Positions 33,700-45,960 of a stretch of DNA of 64,000 bases are shown piece after piece. The stretch is from Lichina pygmaea (taxonomy: Eukaryota; Ascomycota; Lichinomycetes; Lichinales; Lichinaceae). Numbering within the stretch: position 1 is the first letter of the stretch; every line of letters starts with the position of its first letter. The stretch lies in the NCBI GenBank assembly GCA_963422465.1, contig OY730173.1, forward strand, positions 806,001-870,000, written 5' to 3'. The position numbers were made by a program, and so were the translations under genes. The notes beneath the pieces are model-generated. The model made no database searches. It worked only from the letters and a program-made list of their open reading frames with translations, and was not told where the DNA came from.

Positions 33700-34960
33700 C
33701 AGAGTGAGGATTTGGACCAATTTACCAGTTATCAGAGAAAGAGCTCCAAGTACTTTGCGAGTACCTGGAGGAAAACCTGAAAAAGGGTTTCATTCAAGAA
33801 TCTCAATCGCCAGCAGGATACCCAATACTATTTGCACCAAAGAAAGACAGAAGTCTTCGACTTTGTGTGGATTACAGGAAACTCAACAACATTACCATCA
33901 AGAACTGATATCCATTGCCAAATGTGAACAAATTGTGAGACAGGATCAGCCAAGCTACAATCTTTACCAAGCTGGACTTGAAAGGAGCATACAACCTGAT
34001 ACACATGAAAGAAGGAGAAGAATAGAAGACAGCCTTCAGAACCTGATACAGACACTACAAGTATCTGGTTATGCCATTCAGACTTATGAACACACCAGCA
34101 ACATGTCAAGCATTGATCAACAACATCATCAGAGCACACCTGGACCAAACAGCTATCACCTACCTGGACAACATTCTTGTCTACTTGAACACACAACAGG
34201 AACATACCAAACATGTGAAGGATGTTCTACGATGCCTACAACAGGTAGAGCTCAAGCTCAACCCAAAGAAATGCGAGTTCAACAAACCGGAAGTTGAATT
34301 CCTCGGATACGTCATAGGGATTGAAGGGATCAAGATTGATCCTGAGAAAATCAAAGTGATTCAGCAATGGCCAACACTGACATCAGTTAAGGAAGTACAA
34401 GCCTTCCTAGAATTTGCCAACTTCAACCAACAGTTCATAAAGAACTACTCACAGATGGCAATACCACTGACAGAACTCACGAAGAAGAACGTGGAGTACT
34501 GGTGGACGGAGAGACAACAAAAAGTATTCCAACAGCTCAAGGACACTTACACCAAGGAACCAGTTCTCCTCAACTTCAAGACAGGCCAACTGACACGAAT
34601 CAAGACAGACACTTCAGATCAGGCAGTGGGAGCATGTCTATACCAACAGGCAGACAGCAAGTGGCACCCAGTTGCCTACTACTCATGAAAAATGACACAA
34701 GCAGAACAAAACTATAATATCCACAACAAAGAGCTACTGGCAGTCGTCAACGCACTCGAACACTGGAGAGTGTACACAGAAAGCAGTTCTGAACTCACTG
34801 TTCTCACAGACCACAAGAATCTGACAATGTTCACAACAACCAAGAAGCTGAACAGACAGTAAGTCAGATAGGCTGAACTCCTAGGGCAACACAAGTTCAA
34901 GATCTTGTACACCCCTGGACAAGACAATAGGAGAGCAGACACACTAAGCTGACAAAAAGA
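33700..34960 (+). pseudogene. E5 reverse transcriptase and RNase H region
   Basis: An open run at 34071-34688 holds LDNILVYLN at the YxDD position, GIEGIKIDPEKIKVIQQWP and the RNase H start with TDTSDQAVGACLYQQ. It matches the E1, E3 and E4 copies in order. Confidence 0.87.
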
Positions 34961-34964
34961 CCAC

Positions 34965-36300
34965 ATGGAAGATGATGAACACCAAGGAACAATCTTACAG
35001 CAGGACCAGCAAGGAAACCTGGTGCCTCAACCACAGATCAACAAGCTTACGGCAGAAGACACTGAAGAACTAATAAGGAACTACTACGATAATCCAGCAC
35101 ATAGTCACCCAGGAATCTCCAAGACCACAGACCTTATCCAACAGGCAGGGAACAATGTTATTAACCTCTGACAACATGTCACAAACTACATCAGCAAGTG
35201 TCTACTATGCCAGAAAAACAAACATGGAAGACATAAGCCATATGGAGAAGGACATCTGAACATGATACCAAGAGGCCTGTGGGAAGACATGTCAATGGAC
35301 TTTATCACAAAGCTACCCAAGTCCAAAGACCCAGTCACAGGAATCACCTACAACTTGATTATGGTGATAGTGGACAGATTCACAAAATATCTAATAGTGG
35401 TACTATTCAAGGAGACGCACACAGCAGAACAGTTGGGACACCTATTACTAGACAGATTGGTCAGAGACCACGGAGTTCTAATCATGATCATTACAGACAG
35501 AGACAAACTCTTCACATCCAACTACTGGAAGACAATCAGTGCAGCCATGGGAACAAAACCTAAAATGTCTACGGCCTATCACCCATGAACTGACAGCCAG
35601 ACGGAGTGAGCAAACCAAGTCCTGGAGACTTACTTACAGCATTACATCAACAAGACCCACAGCAATTGGGTACAGTTATTACTGGTGGCACAGCTGGCAA
35701 TCAACCAGCACAGATCAGACTCAACAAAGGAATCACTATTTTTTGCCAATTTTGGATAACATGTGAACATCAGGATGCCAAGCAGAACTTCACCAAACAC
35801 GGAGAAAGCACTCCAACATGACAAGCTCCTACGACAAACACACACAATGATGAGGCACTACCTTCAAGAGACCTCAGAAAGAATGCAACATCAAATAGAC
35901 AAGAAATCCAAAATGGCACCTCAGCTAAAGAAGGGGGATAAAGTCTACCTCCTCACAAGAAATTGGAAAATGAAGAAACCAAGAACAAAGAAACTGGACT
36001 GTGTCAAGGTCAGACTATTTTCAGTCAAAGAAAAAACTGGACCAGTCAACATCAGACTACGACTACTGAGAGATGCTTGGGTACACCCAAACTTTCACAT
36101 CTCAATGATCAAATTAGCTGACCAGAGCACACCCTTGCAGGAAACATTTTATTACCAACCAGAGGAAGAATAGGAATTTGAGGTTGAACAGATCTTGAAG
36201 AGAAAAGGTCAGTGATACCTTGTCAAGTGGAAAAACTACCCAGACTCAGAAAATACCTGGGAACCACTCAGGAACCTTGTGAACTGCCAGCTCCTCCTGC
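34965..36300 (+). pseudogene. E5 integrase and chromodomain
   Basis: HHCC zinc region at about 35090-35220, core at 35262-35588 (SMDFITKLPKSKD, IITDRDKLFTSNYW), C-terminal part at 35763-36173 and chromodomain at about 36180-36300 ([14 protein letters not shown]). Confidence 0.88.
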
Positions 36301-36309
36301 AGCAGTTCC

Positions 36310-36777
36310 AGCAGAGGCAGGACTGAACAGCTCGGCCTGCAGTGCAGACGTGTCAATGACTATCACCGACAAGTCTTCACCATCTGCCTCTATTTTGGCA
36401 ACAAGGCACTGGAGCTTCTTCTTTGCTCAGCCTTCAGCACCTTCAAGAACCTTTTGCTTTTAGGACACATAAGCCTGCAGCTCGGCAAGCTGCTCAACAA
36501 GAGCATCCCGCTTGGCCTCATCAACAGCCAAATCCTCGCAAAGGTTATCCTGAGTCATGTTCAGTGACTCCCAAGAAAGTGACACACAGGACTTCCCATG
36601 ATGAGTGCATTCAGCGCACTTCAATTTATCGTTGTTGTCAGACATTCAGAAGCAGGGCTTGTGGTTCAAAACACAGAAGTCACACAGAGCAAGCGACACA
36701 AAGTTATGATCACAGATCTGGGCTGCCAGTTGGTTTCAGTAAGCAGAGGCATGTGATTTTGCAGACATACTCAAGAA
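36310..36777 (-). pseudogene. E5 antisense Cys-rich/coiled-coil ORF region
   Basis: Opposite to pol, starting about 40 bases inside the 3' LTR. The open part at 36460-36645 reads MSDNNDKLKCAECTHHGK and continues into a charged helix (AKRDALVEQLAELQ). Same layout as in E1-E4. Confidence 0.6.
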
Positions 36778-36812
36778 TTCATCAGGATGATGAATGAAGA
36801 AGAGGAGGGTAG

Positions 36813-37414
36813 TGTTATGACTCAGAGGATGGAAGCCACTTATTTATAGGCAATCAGGCCGCAGGCCAGGCAAGAGGACACCATGGAAGTCAAGTGACCA
36901 ACCAACAAGGGGTCACGTGACTGTCAAGACACACACAGGAGTTCTTGACGCAGCATGCATGAAGCATCAAGACAATCTCACCAGTCTTGACGCAGGATGC
37001 ATGAAGCATCAAGACAATCTCACCAGTCTTGACACAGGATACATGAAGCATCAAGACAATCTCACCAGTCTTGAGGCAGGGTGTATAACATGGTGGGACT
37101 GTCAAGACAATCTCACCCGTCTTGATGTCAAGACTGTCAAGACAATCTTGATTGTCTTGACAGGCCAGCACTATATAGTCTGGTGATAGTTCCCTTATGG
37201 AATGATTGTCTTCAACTCATGTTATGATCCAGACAACTAGATCTACTTCAATACAATCCTTTTGTACGAAGCTGTTGATCAGGTGTCACCACCACCATGT
37301 TCCACCAAACCCCTTCACACTCCTTGACACTTCTCTCCTGCGAGAACCAACCCGCCTTCCACCTCTCGCCCTAATCCTATACTCAGATAGGACAGTACAG
37401 TACAGACCGCAACA
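36813..37414 (+). repeat. E5 3' LTR
   Basis: 602 bp, matching the 5' LTR in unit number. Preceded by the purine tract GAAGAAGAGGAGGGTAG. Confidence 0.94.
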
Positions 37415-37419
37415 TACTA

Positions 37420-38522
37420 CTATTAGGTATTTTGTGAATCTGTCCACAATCACCATAATTAAGTTGTAGGTGATTCTGGTGACTGGGTCTTTGGACTTGG
37501 GTAGCTTTGTCATGAAGTCTATTGACATGTCTTCCCAAAAACCTCTTGGTATTGTGTTCAGGTGTCCTTCTCTGTATAGCTTATGTCTTCCATGTTTGTT
37601 TTTCTGGCATAGTAGACACTTACTGATGTAGCTTGTAACATGTTGTCAGAGGTTAATAACATTGTTCCCTGCCTGTTGGATAAGGTCTGTGGTTTTGGTG
37701 ATTCCTGGGTGACTATGTGCTGGATTATTGTGGTAATTCCCTATTAGTTCTTCAGTATCTTCTGCCATGAGCTTGTTGATCTGTGGTTGAGGCACCAGGT
37801 TTCCTTGCTGGTCCTGCTGTAAGATTGTTCCTTGGTGTTCATCATCTTCCATGTAGTCTTTTTGTCAGCTTAGTGTGTCTGCTCTCCTATTGTCTTGTCT
37901 GGGGGTGTACAAGATCTTAAACTTGTGTTGCCCTAGGAGTTCAGCCTATCTGACTTGTTGTCTGTTCAGCTTCTTGGTTGTCATGAATATTGTCAGATTC
38001 TTGTGGTCTGTGAGAATGGTGAGTTCAGAACTACTTTCTGTGTACACTCTCCAGTGTTTGAGTGTGTTAACAACTGCCAGTAGCTCTTTGTTGTGGATAT
38101 CATAGTTTTGTTCTGCTTGTGACATTTTGCGTGAGTAGTAGGTAACTGGGTGCCACTTGCTGTCTACCTGTTGGCATAGACATACTCCCACCACTTGGTC
38201 TGAAGTGTCTGTTTTGATTCATGTTGGCTGGCCTGTCTTAAAGTTGAGGAGAACTGGTTCCTTGGCACAAGTGTTCTTGAGCTGCTAGAATACTTTTTGT
38301 TGTCTCTCCATCCACAAGTACTCCACATCCTTCTTTGTGAGTTCTGTCAGTGGTGTTACTATCTGTGAGTAGTTCTTAATAAACTGTCAGTTGAAGTTGG
38401 CAAATCCTAGGAAGACTTGTACTTCCTTGACTGATATCAGTGTTGGCCATTGCTGAATCACTTTAATCTTCTCAGGGTCAATCTTGATCTCTTTGATTCC
38501 TATGATATATCTGAGGAATTCA
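37420..38522 (-). pseudogene. E4 piece: integrase N-terminal part, RNase H, start of reverse transcriptase
   Basis: Continues E4 after E5. It holds the integrase start (37286-37528 overlaps SIDFMTKLPKSKD), the zinc region (37646-37852) and RNase H (37946-38194). It ends at GAGGAATTCA, where a LINE entered. Confidence 0.85.
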
Positions 38523-39852
38523 CACACACCTCAAATGTCTATCATGGGCTGCAAGACATGGAATAGTCTTCTCTCCTGAGAAATATGAAATACTTCATTT
38601 TTCCAGAAGAAGATCAGACAATCTTCAGCTCAAGCTCAGACTGGGGAATGTGATTCTCAAACCAAAAGAAGAAGTGCGAGTACTTGGAGTGTACCTAGAT
38701 GCAAAGCTCCACTGGCACAAACACCAGAGGATTATTCTTCAAAAAGCACAGAAAGCACTCTCTTCTCTTTCTAGAACTTCCTATTCTACTTGGGGCTTTC
38801 CAGTTCACACATCACGTCTGGTGTACACTACTATACTGAGATCTCTACTGAGCTATGCAGTGGGGATCTGGTTTAACTCTCTAAGAAAATCCTCCAATAT
38901 CTCTTCTCTTGTTTCATTTCAAAACAGATGCCTAAGACTTATTGGGGGTGCCTTCAAAGCCACTCCTTCTTTTCTATTAGAGAGTGAGCTTTTTCTTCTA
39001 CCTCTAGACCTATACTTTAAATTTCGCACTGCCTGTTTTCTTTCTTCTATTCAAAACTCCCCTCTCAAATACTTTCTTGACAGTATCTTTTCCACTATTT
39101 CCAGCTATGCCTCTCTCTTGAAGAAACCTTTAAAGGAATCCTCAACTATCTCTCCTAAGTGGAAATTCACTTGGTTAAGTCAAATAACTACTAACCAGGC
39201 TAGTTCAAAGAAAGAACTACAAAAGCTCTTTACTAAAGAGTGGGAAGACCAATGGGAAGAGAAGAAAAGAAGAAGCTATCCAGGCTGGCAGACTTTCTGT
39301 CAAAAGCCACACAAAAACAATCTGAAGCTCTACAAAGAGTTACAGAAAGCTGAGGCAAGTCTGCTACTGCAAATCAGGACTGGAAGAATTGGTCTGGCAA
39401 GTTTTCTTTTCAGAGCTGGAGCTCCTGACTTCCCTACCCCACTATGTGTGTGTGGCCAAGCAGAAGAAACTGCAAAACATATCACCTCTTCATGCTCTCT
39501 TTATTCAAGACAAAGACAACAAGTCTCTTTTAATCCCCAAGACTTCACCACTATTATTTCAAACTCAGAGCTACTACAGAAGTTCTTGTACTGGTTTATG
39601 TCTTTGAAAAGACTAAACCAGTTTAATCTAGCTTTCAAACTCCACTATTCCCAATCTAATACCTAGATTCTCTTCTCTTACCAGAAACTTCAAGATTTCT
39701 TTTGTTACATTCCCTAGTCACACCCTGCCTTCAGTTTTTATCCCTTCAAAGGTTTTCTGAAGGAGTTCAGTATTAGCTAGAAGATCTGCATGGCTGTAAA
39801 GCTACTACCAGTGTAAGAATCAAATAAAAATAAAATAAAAATAAAAAAATCC
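38523..39852 (+). mobile_element. 5'-truncated LINE (subfamily 1) inside E4
   Basis: Flanked by the 10-bp duplication GAGGAATTCA (38513-38522 and 39853-39862). An open frame from about 38531 to 39666 gives the ORF2 C-terminal part, from the SPEKYEILHFSRRR segment to the zinc region (LCVCGQAEETAKHIT) and the end. The 3' UTR ends CAGTGTAAGAATCAAAT followed by an A-rich tail with AAAAT units. No stop interrupts this piece, so it is a fairly recent insertion. Confidence 0.95.
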
Positions 39853-39862
39853 GAGGAATTCA

Positions 39863-42686
39863 ACTTCCAGTTTGTTGAACTTGCATTTCTTCAGGTTGAG
39901 CTTGAGCCCTACCTCTTGTAGATATCATAGAACATCCTTCACATGTTTGGTATGTTCCTGTTGCATGTTTGAGTAGACAAGAATGTTGTCCAGGTAGGTG
40001 ATAGCTGTTTGGTCCAGGTGTGCTCTGATGATGTTGTTGATCAATGCTTGACATGTTGCTGGTACGTTTGTGAGTCTGAATGGCATAACCAGATACTTGT
40101 AGTGTCTGTATCAGGTTCTGAAAGCTGTCTTCTATTCTTCTCCTTTTTTCATGTGTATCAGGTTGTATACTTCTTTCAAGTCTAGCTTGGTGAAGATTGT
40201 AGCTTGGCTGATCCTGTCTCGCAATTCATTCACATTTGGCAACAGATATCAGTTTTTGATGGTAATGTTGTTGAGTTTCCTGTAATCCACACAAAGTCAA
40301 AGACTTCTGTCTTTCTTTAGTGCAAATAGTATTGGGTATCCTGCTGGCAATTGAGATTCTCAAATGAAACCCTTTTTCAGGTTTTCCTCCAGGTACTCGT
40401 GAAGTACTTGGAGCTCTTTCTCTGATAACTGGTAAATTGGTCTAAATCCTGGCTCCATCCCTGGTTGCAACTTGATCTCATGATCCCAAGGTTAGTGCTT
40501 AGACAACACTGCTGTTGTTGTCTCTTCCTGAAAGAGATTATCATACCCAGGTCAGTACTCTTCAGGGATCTCCAGAGGAGTAACAACTTCCTCTCTCTTC
40601 ATCTCTGACTGTTTGGCCACCTGGTTCTGGAGTGTGCCTGTCAAGGCAGACCTCTTCTTTTGAGAGTTATCCTTTCTGTCAGTGAGGTTCCACTGAGGAC
40701 TCCTTCCCTCATCTGTCCATGCCTTCTGCGGCTGGTAACAGGTCCAAGCTGTGTTGTTAGTGCAGTTCCTAAACGTGAGTACTTCTGTCCTCCAGTTAAC
40801 AACTGGGTTGTGCTCCTTTAGCCAAGGCATCCCCAAATAGATATTCTGAGTGGCCAACTCAATGATATCAAGGTGGATCCTTTCAGCATGGTGTCTGGTA
40901 ACTATTTCCATTGACTGCATCTTATAGCAGACTAGCTCTGTCTGTCTATTTGCCATCGTGAGCTGGTAGGGCTGCTGCTTGTGTTTCTTTCCAGTGCTCA
41001 GAGTGTTGTAAAGTTGTCTTGAAATGTAGTTTCCACTGGCTCCAGAATCAACAAGCACGTATGTCTGTACTGGCATGTTGGTGTGTAGTGACACAGGTAA
41101 TTGTAGGTGCTTTGTGTTGCTAGGGGTTATGTGGTTGAGCTCCTGATGTCACCCCTTGACAAGAGAGTTCAGTCTTTTCCTGATTGAAGTGTTTTTCCAC
41201 TGACTGGGCAATAGGTCCAGCTATTCCCATCAGTCCTGAGGAATCTATTCATGAATTTGTCTTGCTGATACTTGTCACATCCAGGTTTAAGGCAGTACTG
41301 CCAATTGTTGATGTAGTAGTTGTTGTTATTACCTTGCTGTAAGAACATAAGGTGTTCATGCCAATCATGTGTGTGCCTGGAAAATGCAGTGTGTTTGTGT
41401 TTGTCCCAAAGGTGGATCTCACACACATCCTTCTTGCAATTGACCCAATGCTTGTGGCAGGTGGTGTGGTAGGGTGAATGTCCTCTGTACCTTTGTAGTT
41501 GTTTGTGGTAGGTGTAGTAGTGCTTTGTGCAGAACCTCCACTGTAGTTCGCTGTGCTGTAGGTTTCATAGGTCCATGCTGTAAGCATAGCTTCCTTGTGG
41601 TATTTCTTCTTTGATAGATATAGGTTTGTTTCAGTCCCCATCAGAGGTGGTTAAGAGCTCCTGTCCCTTGTCCTGACCTGTCTGTTCTGGTAGGTCTTTG
41701 CCTTCTGATGTTGCCAGTTGGTGGGCTGCTTCAAGTGTCTGATTGTAATCATCCTATTGTTTGAGAGATAGCTAGACCTTTCCTGGTAGGTCCTCTGGCT
41801 TGATGATGTTCCAGTCTCCGTCAAGCATATTAAGTTGCTATCAGTGCAACTTGTTCTTTGAATAATAGTCTTTCACCATGTGGTCTAGCTTGCCACAGGT
41901 ATAGCACTTCAGTGCTTTCCTTTTTTTGTTGTTCCTTCCTTTTGTGAACCTTCCCCTGTGGTGGACTGCATCCAGTTCCATGGGTGCATAGCCATATAGA
42001 TCATGTGGCAGTGCCTTGTTAGGCAGCTTGTAGTGGTTGCTCACATGCCATGCGGGGTGGCTGTATTCTCTGTTGTGGTGCTTCTCTATCACTCACTTGA
42101 ATAGCTTGTTGTCAATGTTGATTGCTTGTGTGATGAGCTTGTCCAGTGTGTTGACTGCTTGTCTGTTGAAGGTGATCTTATCCTTGATGTTTTCCTTGAG
42201 TCCACGTCAGTACATGACTATTAGGGTGTTGTCATCCCAGTCAGTCAGTACTGAGTATTGTTTGAACTGTGTGGTGTACTCTGCGGCTGAGTGTTGTTGC
42301 TTGATGTGCTGGATTATTCGTATAGCCACTTTGTCTTTGTTAGATAGTCCAAGAATCCTTTTGATCTTGTCCTTGAATTATGTCTATTTTGTCATCCATT
42401 CTGATGTGCTGTCGTGGTCTCTGTTTCCTGAGAGATGTTTGTTGACGTAGGGTTTAACCTATCAGTGGACATTACCTCTCATGTAAGTGGTTGCAAAGAG
42501 TGGTCACTTTTCTTTAGGCAGCCTTGTCTCTGGTTGGAATTAAAAGTAGACTTGAAGTTGCATAAGCCAGTCATCAACCTTGTTTCTTTCACTGTAGAAC
42601 AGGTCTGGCTTGGCGACACTAATCTTTCCATCTGGGAAGTTGGGGTTGGTTGCTCCTGAGGTACTCATTCTTGAGAGTCTTCAAAG
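39863..42686 (-). pseudogene. E4 piece: reverse transcriptase, protease, gag
   Basis: Reverse transcriptase to about 40560, protease open at 40552-41094 (LVDSGASGNYISRQLYN) and gag to about 42670 with the knuckle CYTCGKLDHMVKDY near 41900. It ends next to the 5' LTR with the possible primer site (GTCTTCAA on +). Confidence 0.85.
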
Positions 42687-43248
42687 TGTTGCAGTCTGTA
42701 CTGTGCTGTCCTAACCAAGTATAGGATTAAGGGTGAGATACGGAAGGCAGGTTGGTTCTTGCAGGAGAGGAGTGTCAAGGAGTGTGAAGGGGTTTGGTGG
42801 AATATAGTGGTGGTGACACCTGATCAATAGCTTTGTACAAAAGGATTGTATTGAAGTAGATCTAGTTGTCTGGATCACAACATGAGTTGAAGATGATTGT
42901 TCTATAAGGGAACTATCACCAGACTATATAGTGCTGGCCTGTCAAGACAATCAAGATTATCTTGACAGTCTTGACGTCAAGATGGGTGAGATTGTCTTGA
43001 CAGTCCCACTATGTTATGCATCCTGTATCAAGATAGGTGAGATTGTCTTGATGCTTCCTGCACTCTGTATCAAGACTGGTGAGATTGTCTTGATACTTCA
43101 TGCATGCTGCATCAAGCCACCCGTGTTTGTCTTGATAGTCACATAACCCTTTGTCAGTTTGGTCACTTGACTTTCCATAGTGTTCTCTTGTCTGGCCCAC
43201 AGCCTGATTGCTTATAAATGAGTGGCTCCTATCTCAGGGATTGTAACA
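42687..43248 (-). repeat. E4 5' LTR
   Basis: 562 bp, type I in reverse orientation, next to the duplication TGAGA. It is 37 bp longer than its partner because of repeat-number change. Confidence 0.92.
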
Positions 43249-43253
43249 TGAGA

Positions 43254-44467
43254 ATAGTGAGTTCAGAACTGCTTTCCGCGTACACTCTCCAGTGTTCGAG
43301 TGTGTTGACAACTGCCAGTAGCTCTTTATTGTGGATATTATAGTTCTGTTCCACTTGTGTCATTTTGTGTGAGTAGTAGGCCACTGGGTGCCACTTGCCA
43401 TCTGCCTGTTGGTATAGACATACTCCCACTGCTTGATCTGAAGTGTCTGTCTTGATTTGTGTTGGTTGGCCTGTTTTGAAGTTGAGAAGAACTGGTTCCT
43501 TGGCACAAGTGTCTTTGAGCTGTTGGAATACTTTTTGTTATCTCTCCATCCACCAGTACTCCACGTCCTTCTTTGTGAGTTCTGTCAGTGGTGTTGCTAT
43601 CTGTGAGTAGTTCTTAATAAACTGTCAGTTAAAGTTGGCAAATCCCAGGAAGACTTGTACTTCCTTGACTGATGTCAGTGTTGGCTATTGCTGAATCATG
43701 TTGATCTTCTCAGAGTCAATCTTGATCCCTTCAATCCCTATGAGGTATCTGAGGAATTCAACTTCCAGTTTGTTGAACTTGCATTTCTTCAGGTTGAGCT
43801 TGAGCCCTGCCTCTTGTAGGTATTGTAGAACATCCTTCACATGTTTGGTATATTCCTGTTGTGTTTTTGAGTAGACAAGAATGTTGTCCAGGTAGACAAT
43901 AGCTGTTTGGTCCAGGTGTGCTCTGATGATATTGTTGATCAATACTTGACATGTTGCTGGTGTATTCGTGAGTCCGAATAGCATAACCAGATACTTGTAG
44001 TACCTGTATCAGGTTCTGAAAGCTGTCTTCCATTCTTCTCCTTTTTTCATGTGTATCAGGTTGTATACTTCTTTCAAGTCCAGCTTGGTGAAGATTGTAG
44101 CTTGGCTGATCCTGTCTTGCAATTTGTTCGCATTTGGCAACAGATATCAGTTTTTGATGGTAATGTTGTTGAGTTTCCTGTAATCCACACAAAGTTGAAG
44201 ACTTCTGTCTTTCTTTAGTGCAAATAGTATCAGGTATCCTGCTGGCAATTGAGATTCTTGAATGAAACCCTTTTTCAGGGTTTCCTCCAGGTACTCGCGA
44301 AGTACTTGGAGCTCTTTTTCTGATAACTGGTAAATTAGTCCAAATTCTGGCTCCATCCCTGGTTGCAACTTGATCTCATGATCTCAAGGTTGGTGCTTAG
44401 GCAACACTGCTGTTGTTGTCTCTTCCTGAAAGAGGTTATCATACCCAGGTCAGTACTCTTCAGGGAT
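43254..44467 (-). pseudogene. E3 piece 2: RNase H and reverse transcriptase
   Basis: Continues E3 after E4. RNase H is at 43254-43553, and reverse transcriptase follows with LDNILVYSK (43685-43984 open). It ends at ACTCTTCAGGGAT, where LINE A entered. Confidence 0.87.
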
Positions 44468-44972
44468 GGAAAAAAACTCTTCCCAGTACCACTACGTTCA
44501 AGGACCATCACTTCTGATATTCACCGGACTTTGTCAGAAGTTCTGGAAACCAAGCGAGTATCTGTTGGGAACCACCAAAACCTTAAGGTGAAAACCCATC
44601 ACTTTGGGTAACCCAGCCTGTTTGTCAAAAGTTGTGATCTCTGAATCTTTGATCTTCAACTTCAACAACCAACAGACTACCTATAACAAGGCAGAGAGTG
44701 GCCAGTGGGATTCTGAAAGACTGGGGACAGGCCCCAATTACCTAGGAACACTCAGTCTTGGGGTGTGGTCCCAGGATTGAGCAAGTACTCCCAGTCAGAC
44801 AGAGATAACAGCTTGAACTTCTCTTAAGAGAAACATCTAGCATCAAGAAGATCAGGACTCCCAGGATAAGAGAAATAATTTAGAGCTTGCCTCTAGTGCT
44901 GGTAGAGTTGAAAAACTCTAGGAAAGCTCAGGCAGGGGGTGTGGTCTCCCGCTTGAGTTAATACAGCCAGAT

Positions 44973-45326
44973 TGTTAAAGGCCGGGCCGGGTTCACACAG
45001 AAACCGGTATGGTCTGTTGCTTCGCAGGGCGGATTCTAGACAGGGACTCAGTAGAGGAATAGACAGGTGGGGTAACTCTCCTGTGCTATTGTCTCAGTAC
45101 GATGTGTGCATTGGTGTTCAGCCTGGAGAGCTAATCTCTCCGGGCCCTTTGGGGAGTCTTTATACAGATGCCCCAAGGGGGGGGGTCTCCTCAAGGGGTA
45201 TCATCCTTTTGCGTGGACGAGCTCCTCGCTTAGCTCTTGCTTGTCCACTGGATTGGTCAGATGTTGTTCTGTATGACTAACACTCCTCCCTTGCTTACCT
45301 GGGCTGTTCTGGCCTAGGCCTTAACA
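44973..45326 (-). repeat. F1 3' LTR
   Basis: 354 bp, begins TGTTAAAGG and ends CTTAACA on the + strand. It holds one copy of a 35-bp unit near 45225-45255. Confidence 0.92.
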
Positions 45327-45510
45327 CTATCCCCTCTCTCCAAGGGTTCTGTCCCCAGATCCTTTTTGTTCCTGCTCCTCTTTTGTCATGAACCAAGGCC
45401 AGACAACTTGAACTTGTCATCGTGGTTTTCTTTCTTGTTGTATTGGCAAAATAGGCAAGGAATCGAAAATTGCATGCAGTGCTTGTTATCACGACCACGC
45501 CCAGTGTGTT

Positions 45511-45960
45511 GTGAGCTCTGCATCATCTTTTTGTTGTTGGTGTGTTGAGAAGGATTGTCGCTGTGACCTTCATCTCTCAGAATCAGAATGGAAGAAGATG
45601 GAACTTGAGCGTGAGCAGCTTGAGGCTCAGCTGTGGGAGACTGATGACCAATTGTCAAAGTTGCTTCCCTGGCAGATCCACCTTCGCCAGCAGCTGGGTT
45701 GTCTCTCACAGAAGAAGGCTGATGCCATCTGTTGTGAGCTGTCAGCTATCAAGGATCAAGAGTCCCTTGATGCTCAGGAACAGGAGGCTCTCCACATTAT
45801 CTGTGAACAGGAGGCCAGTCAGGCTGCTGCTCCGCCATCCTTTGAGGACATCTTCTCTTCAGAGACTTTGGCTTCTCTCGAGCTGTTGTCTCTGTCAGAC
45901 CTGGTCACTGCGGGTTTGCTTGGTGGTAATCCACCAGCTTCTGGTTCATCGCAGGGCTGA
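45511..45960 (+). CDS. F1 antisense Cys-rich/coiled-coil ORF
   Basis: 149 codons on the strand opposite to F1 pol, between the 3' LTR and the chromodomain. It begins with a Cys cluster (FCCWCVEKDCRCD), continues with a long charged helix rich in Leu, Glu and Gln (about residues 25-90, for example EREQLEAQLWETDDQLSKLL) and ends in a Ser/Leu-rich acidic tail. The same layout is seen in family E although the sequences are not alike. Function unknown; a nucleic-acid-binding or dimerising protein is a guess. Confidence 0.6.
   Translation: MSSASSFCCWCVEKDCRCDLHLSESEWKKMELEREQLEAQLWETDDQLSKLLPWQIHLRQQLGCLSQKKADAICCELSAIKDQESLDAQEQEALHIICEQEASQAAAPPSFEDIFSSETLASLELLSLSDLVTAGLLGGNPPASGSSQG

Larger units (their letters stand above)
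30874..37414 (+). mobile_element. E5: Ty3/Gypsy chromovirus, complete and uninterrupted in outline
   Basis: 6,541 bp with LTRs of 601 and 602 bp and the 5-bp duplication TACTA (30869-30873 and 37415-37419), inserted in the integrase region of E4. Gag, protease, reverse transcriptase, RNase H, integrase, chromodomain and the antisense ORF are all present without foreign insertions, making it the best reference copy of the family here. It is still broken in roughly eight to twelve places. The two LTRs differ mainly by transitions. It is younger than E4, E3 and E2. Confidence 0.95.
26446..43248 (-). mobile_element. E4: Ty3/Gypsy chromovirus, complete in outline, three insertions inside
   Basis: Minus orientation, both LTRs present (26446-26970 and 42687-43248), 5-bp duplication TGAGA (26441-26445 and 43249-43253). 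Internal pieces: antisense ORF 26971-27350; chromodomain and integrase 29833-30873 and 37420-37860; RNase H about 37870-38330; reverse transcriptase 38340-38522 and 39863-40560; protease about 40560-41094; gag about 41169-42670. Interrupted by a chimeric LINE, by E5 and by a LINE. Decayed, ten or more breaks. It inserted into the RNase H region of E3. Confidence 0.9.
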
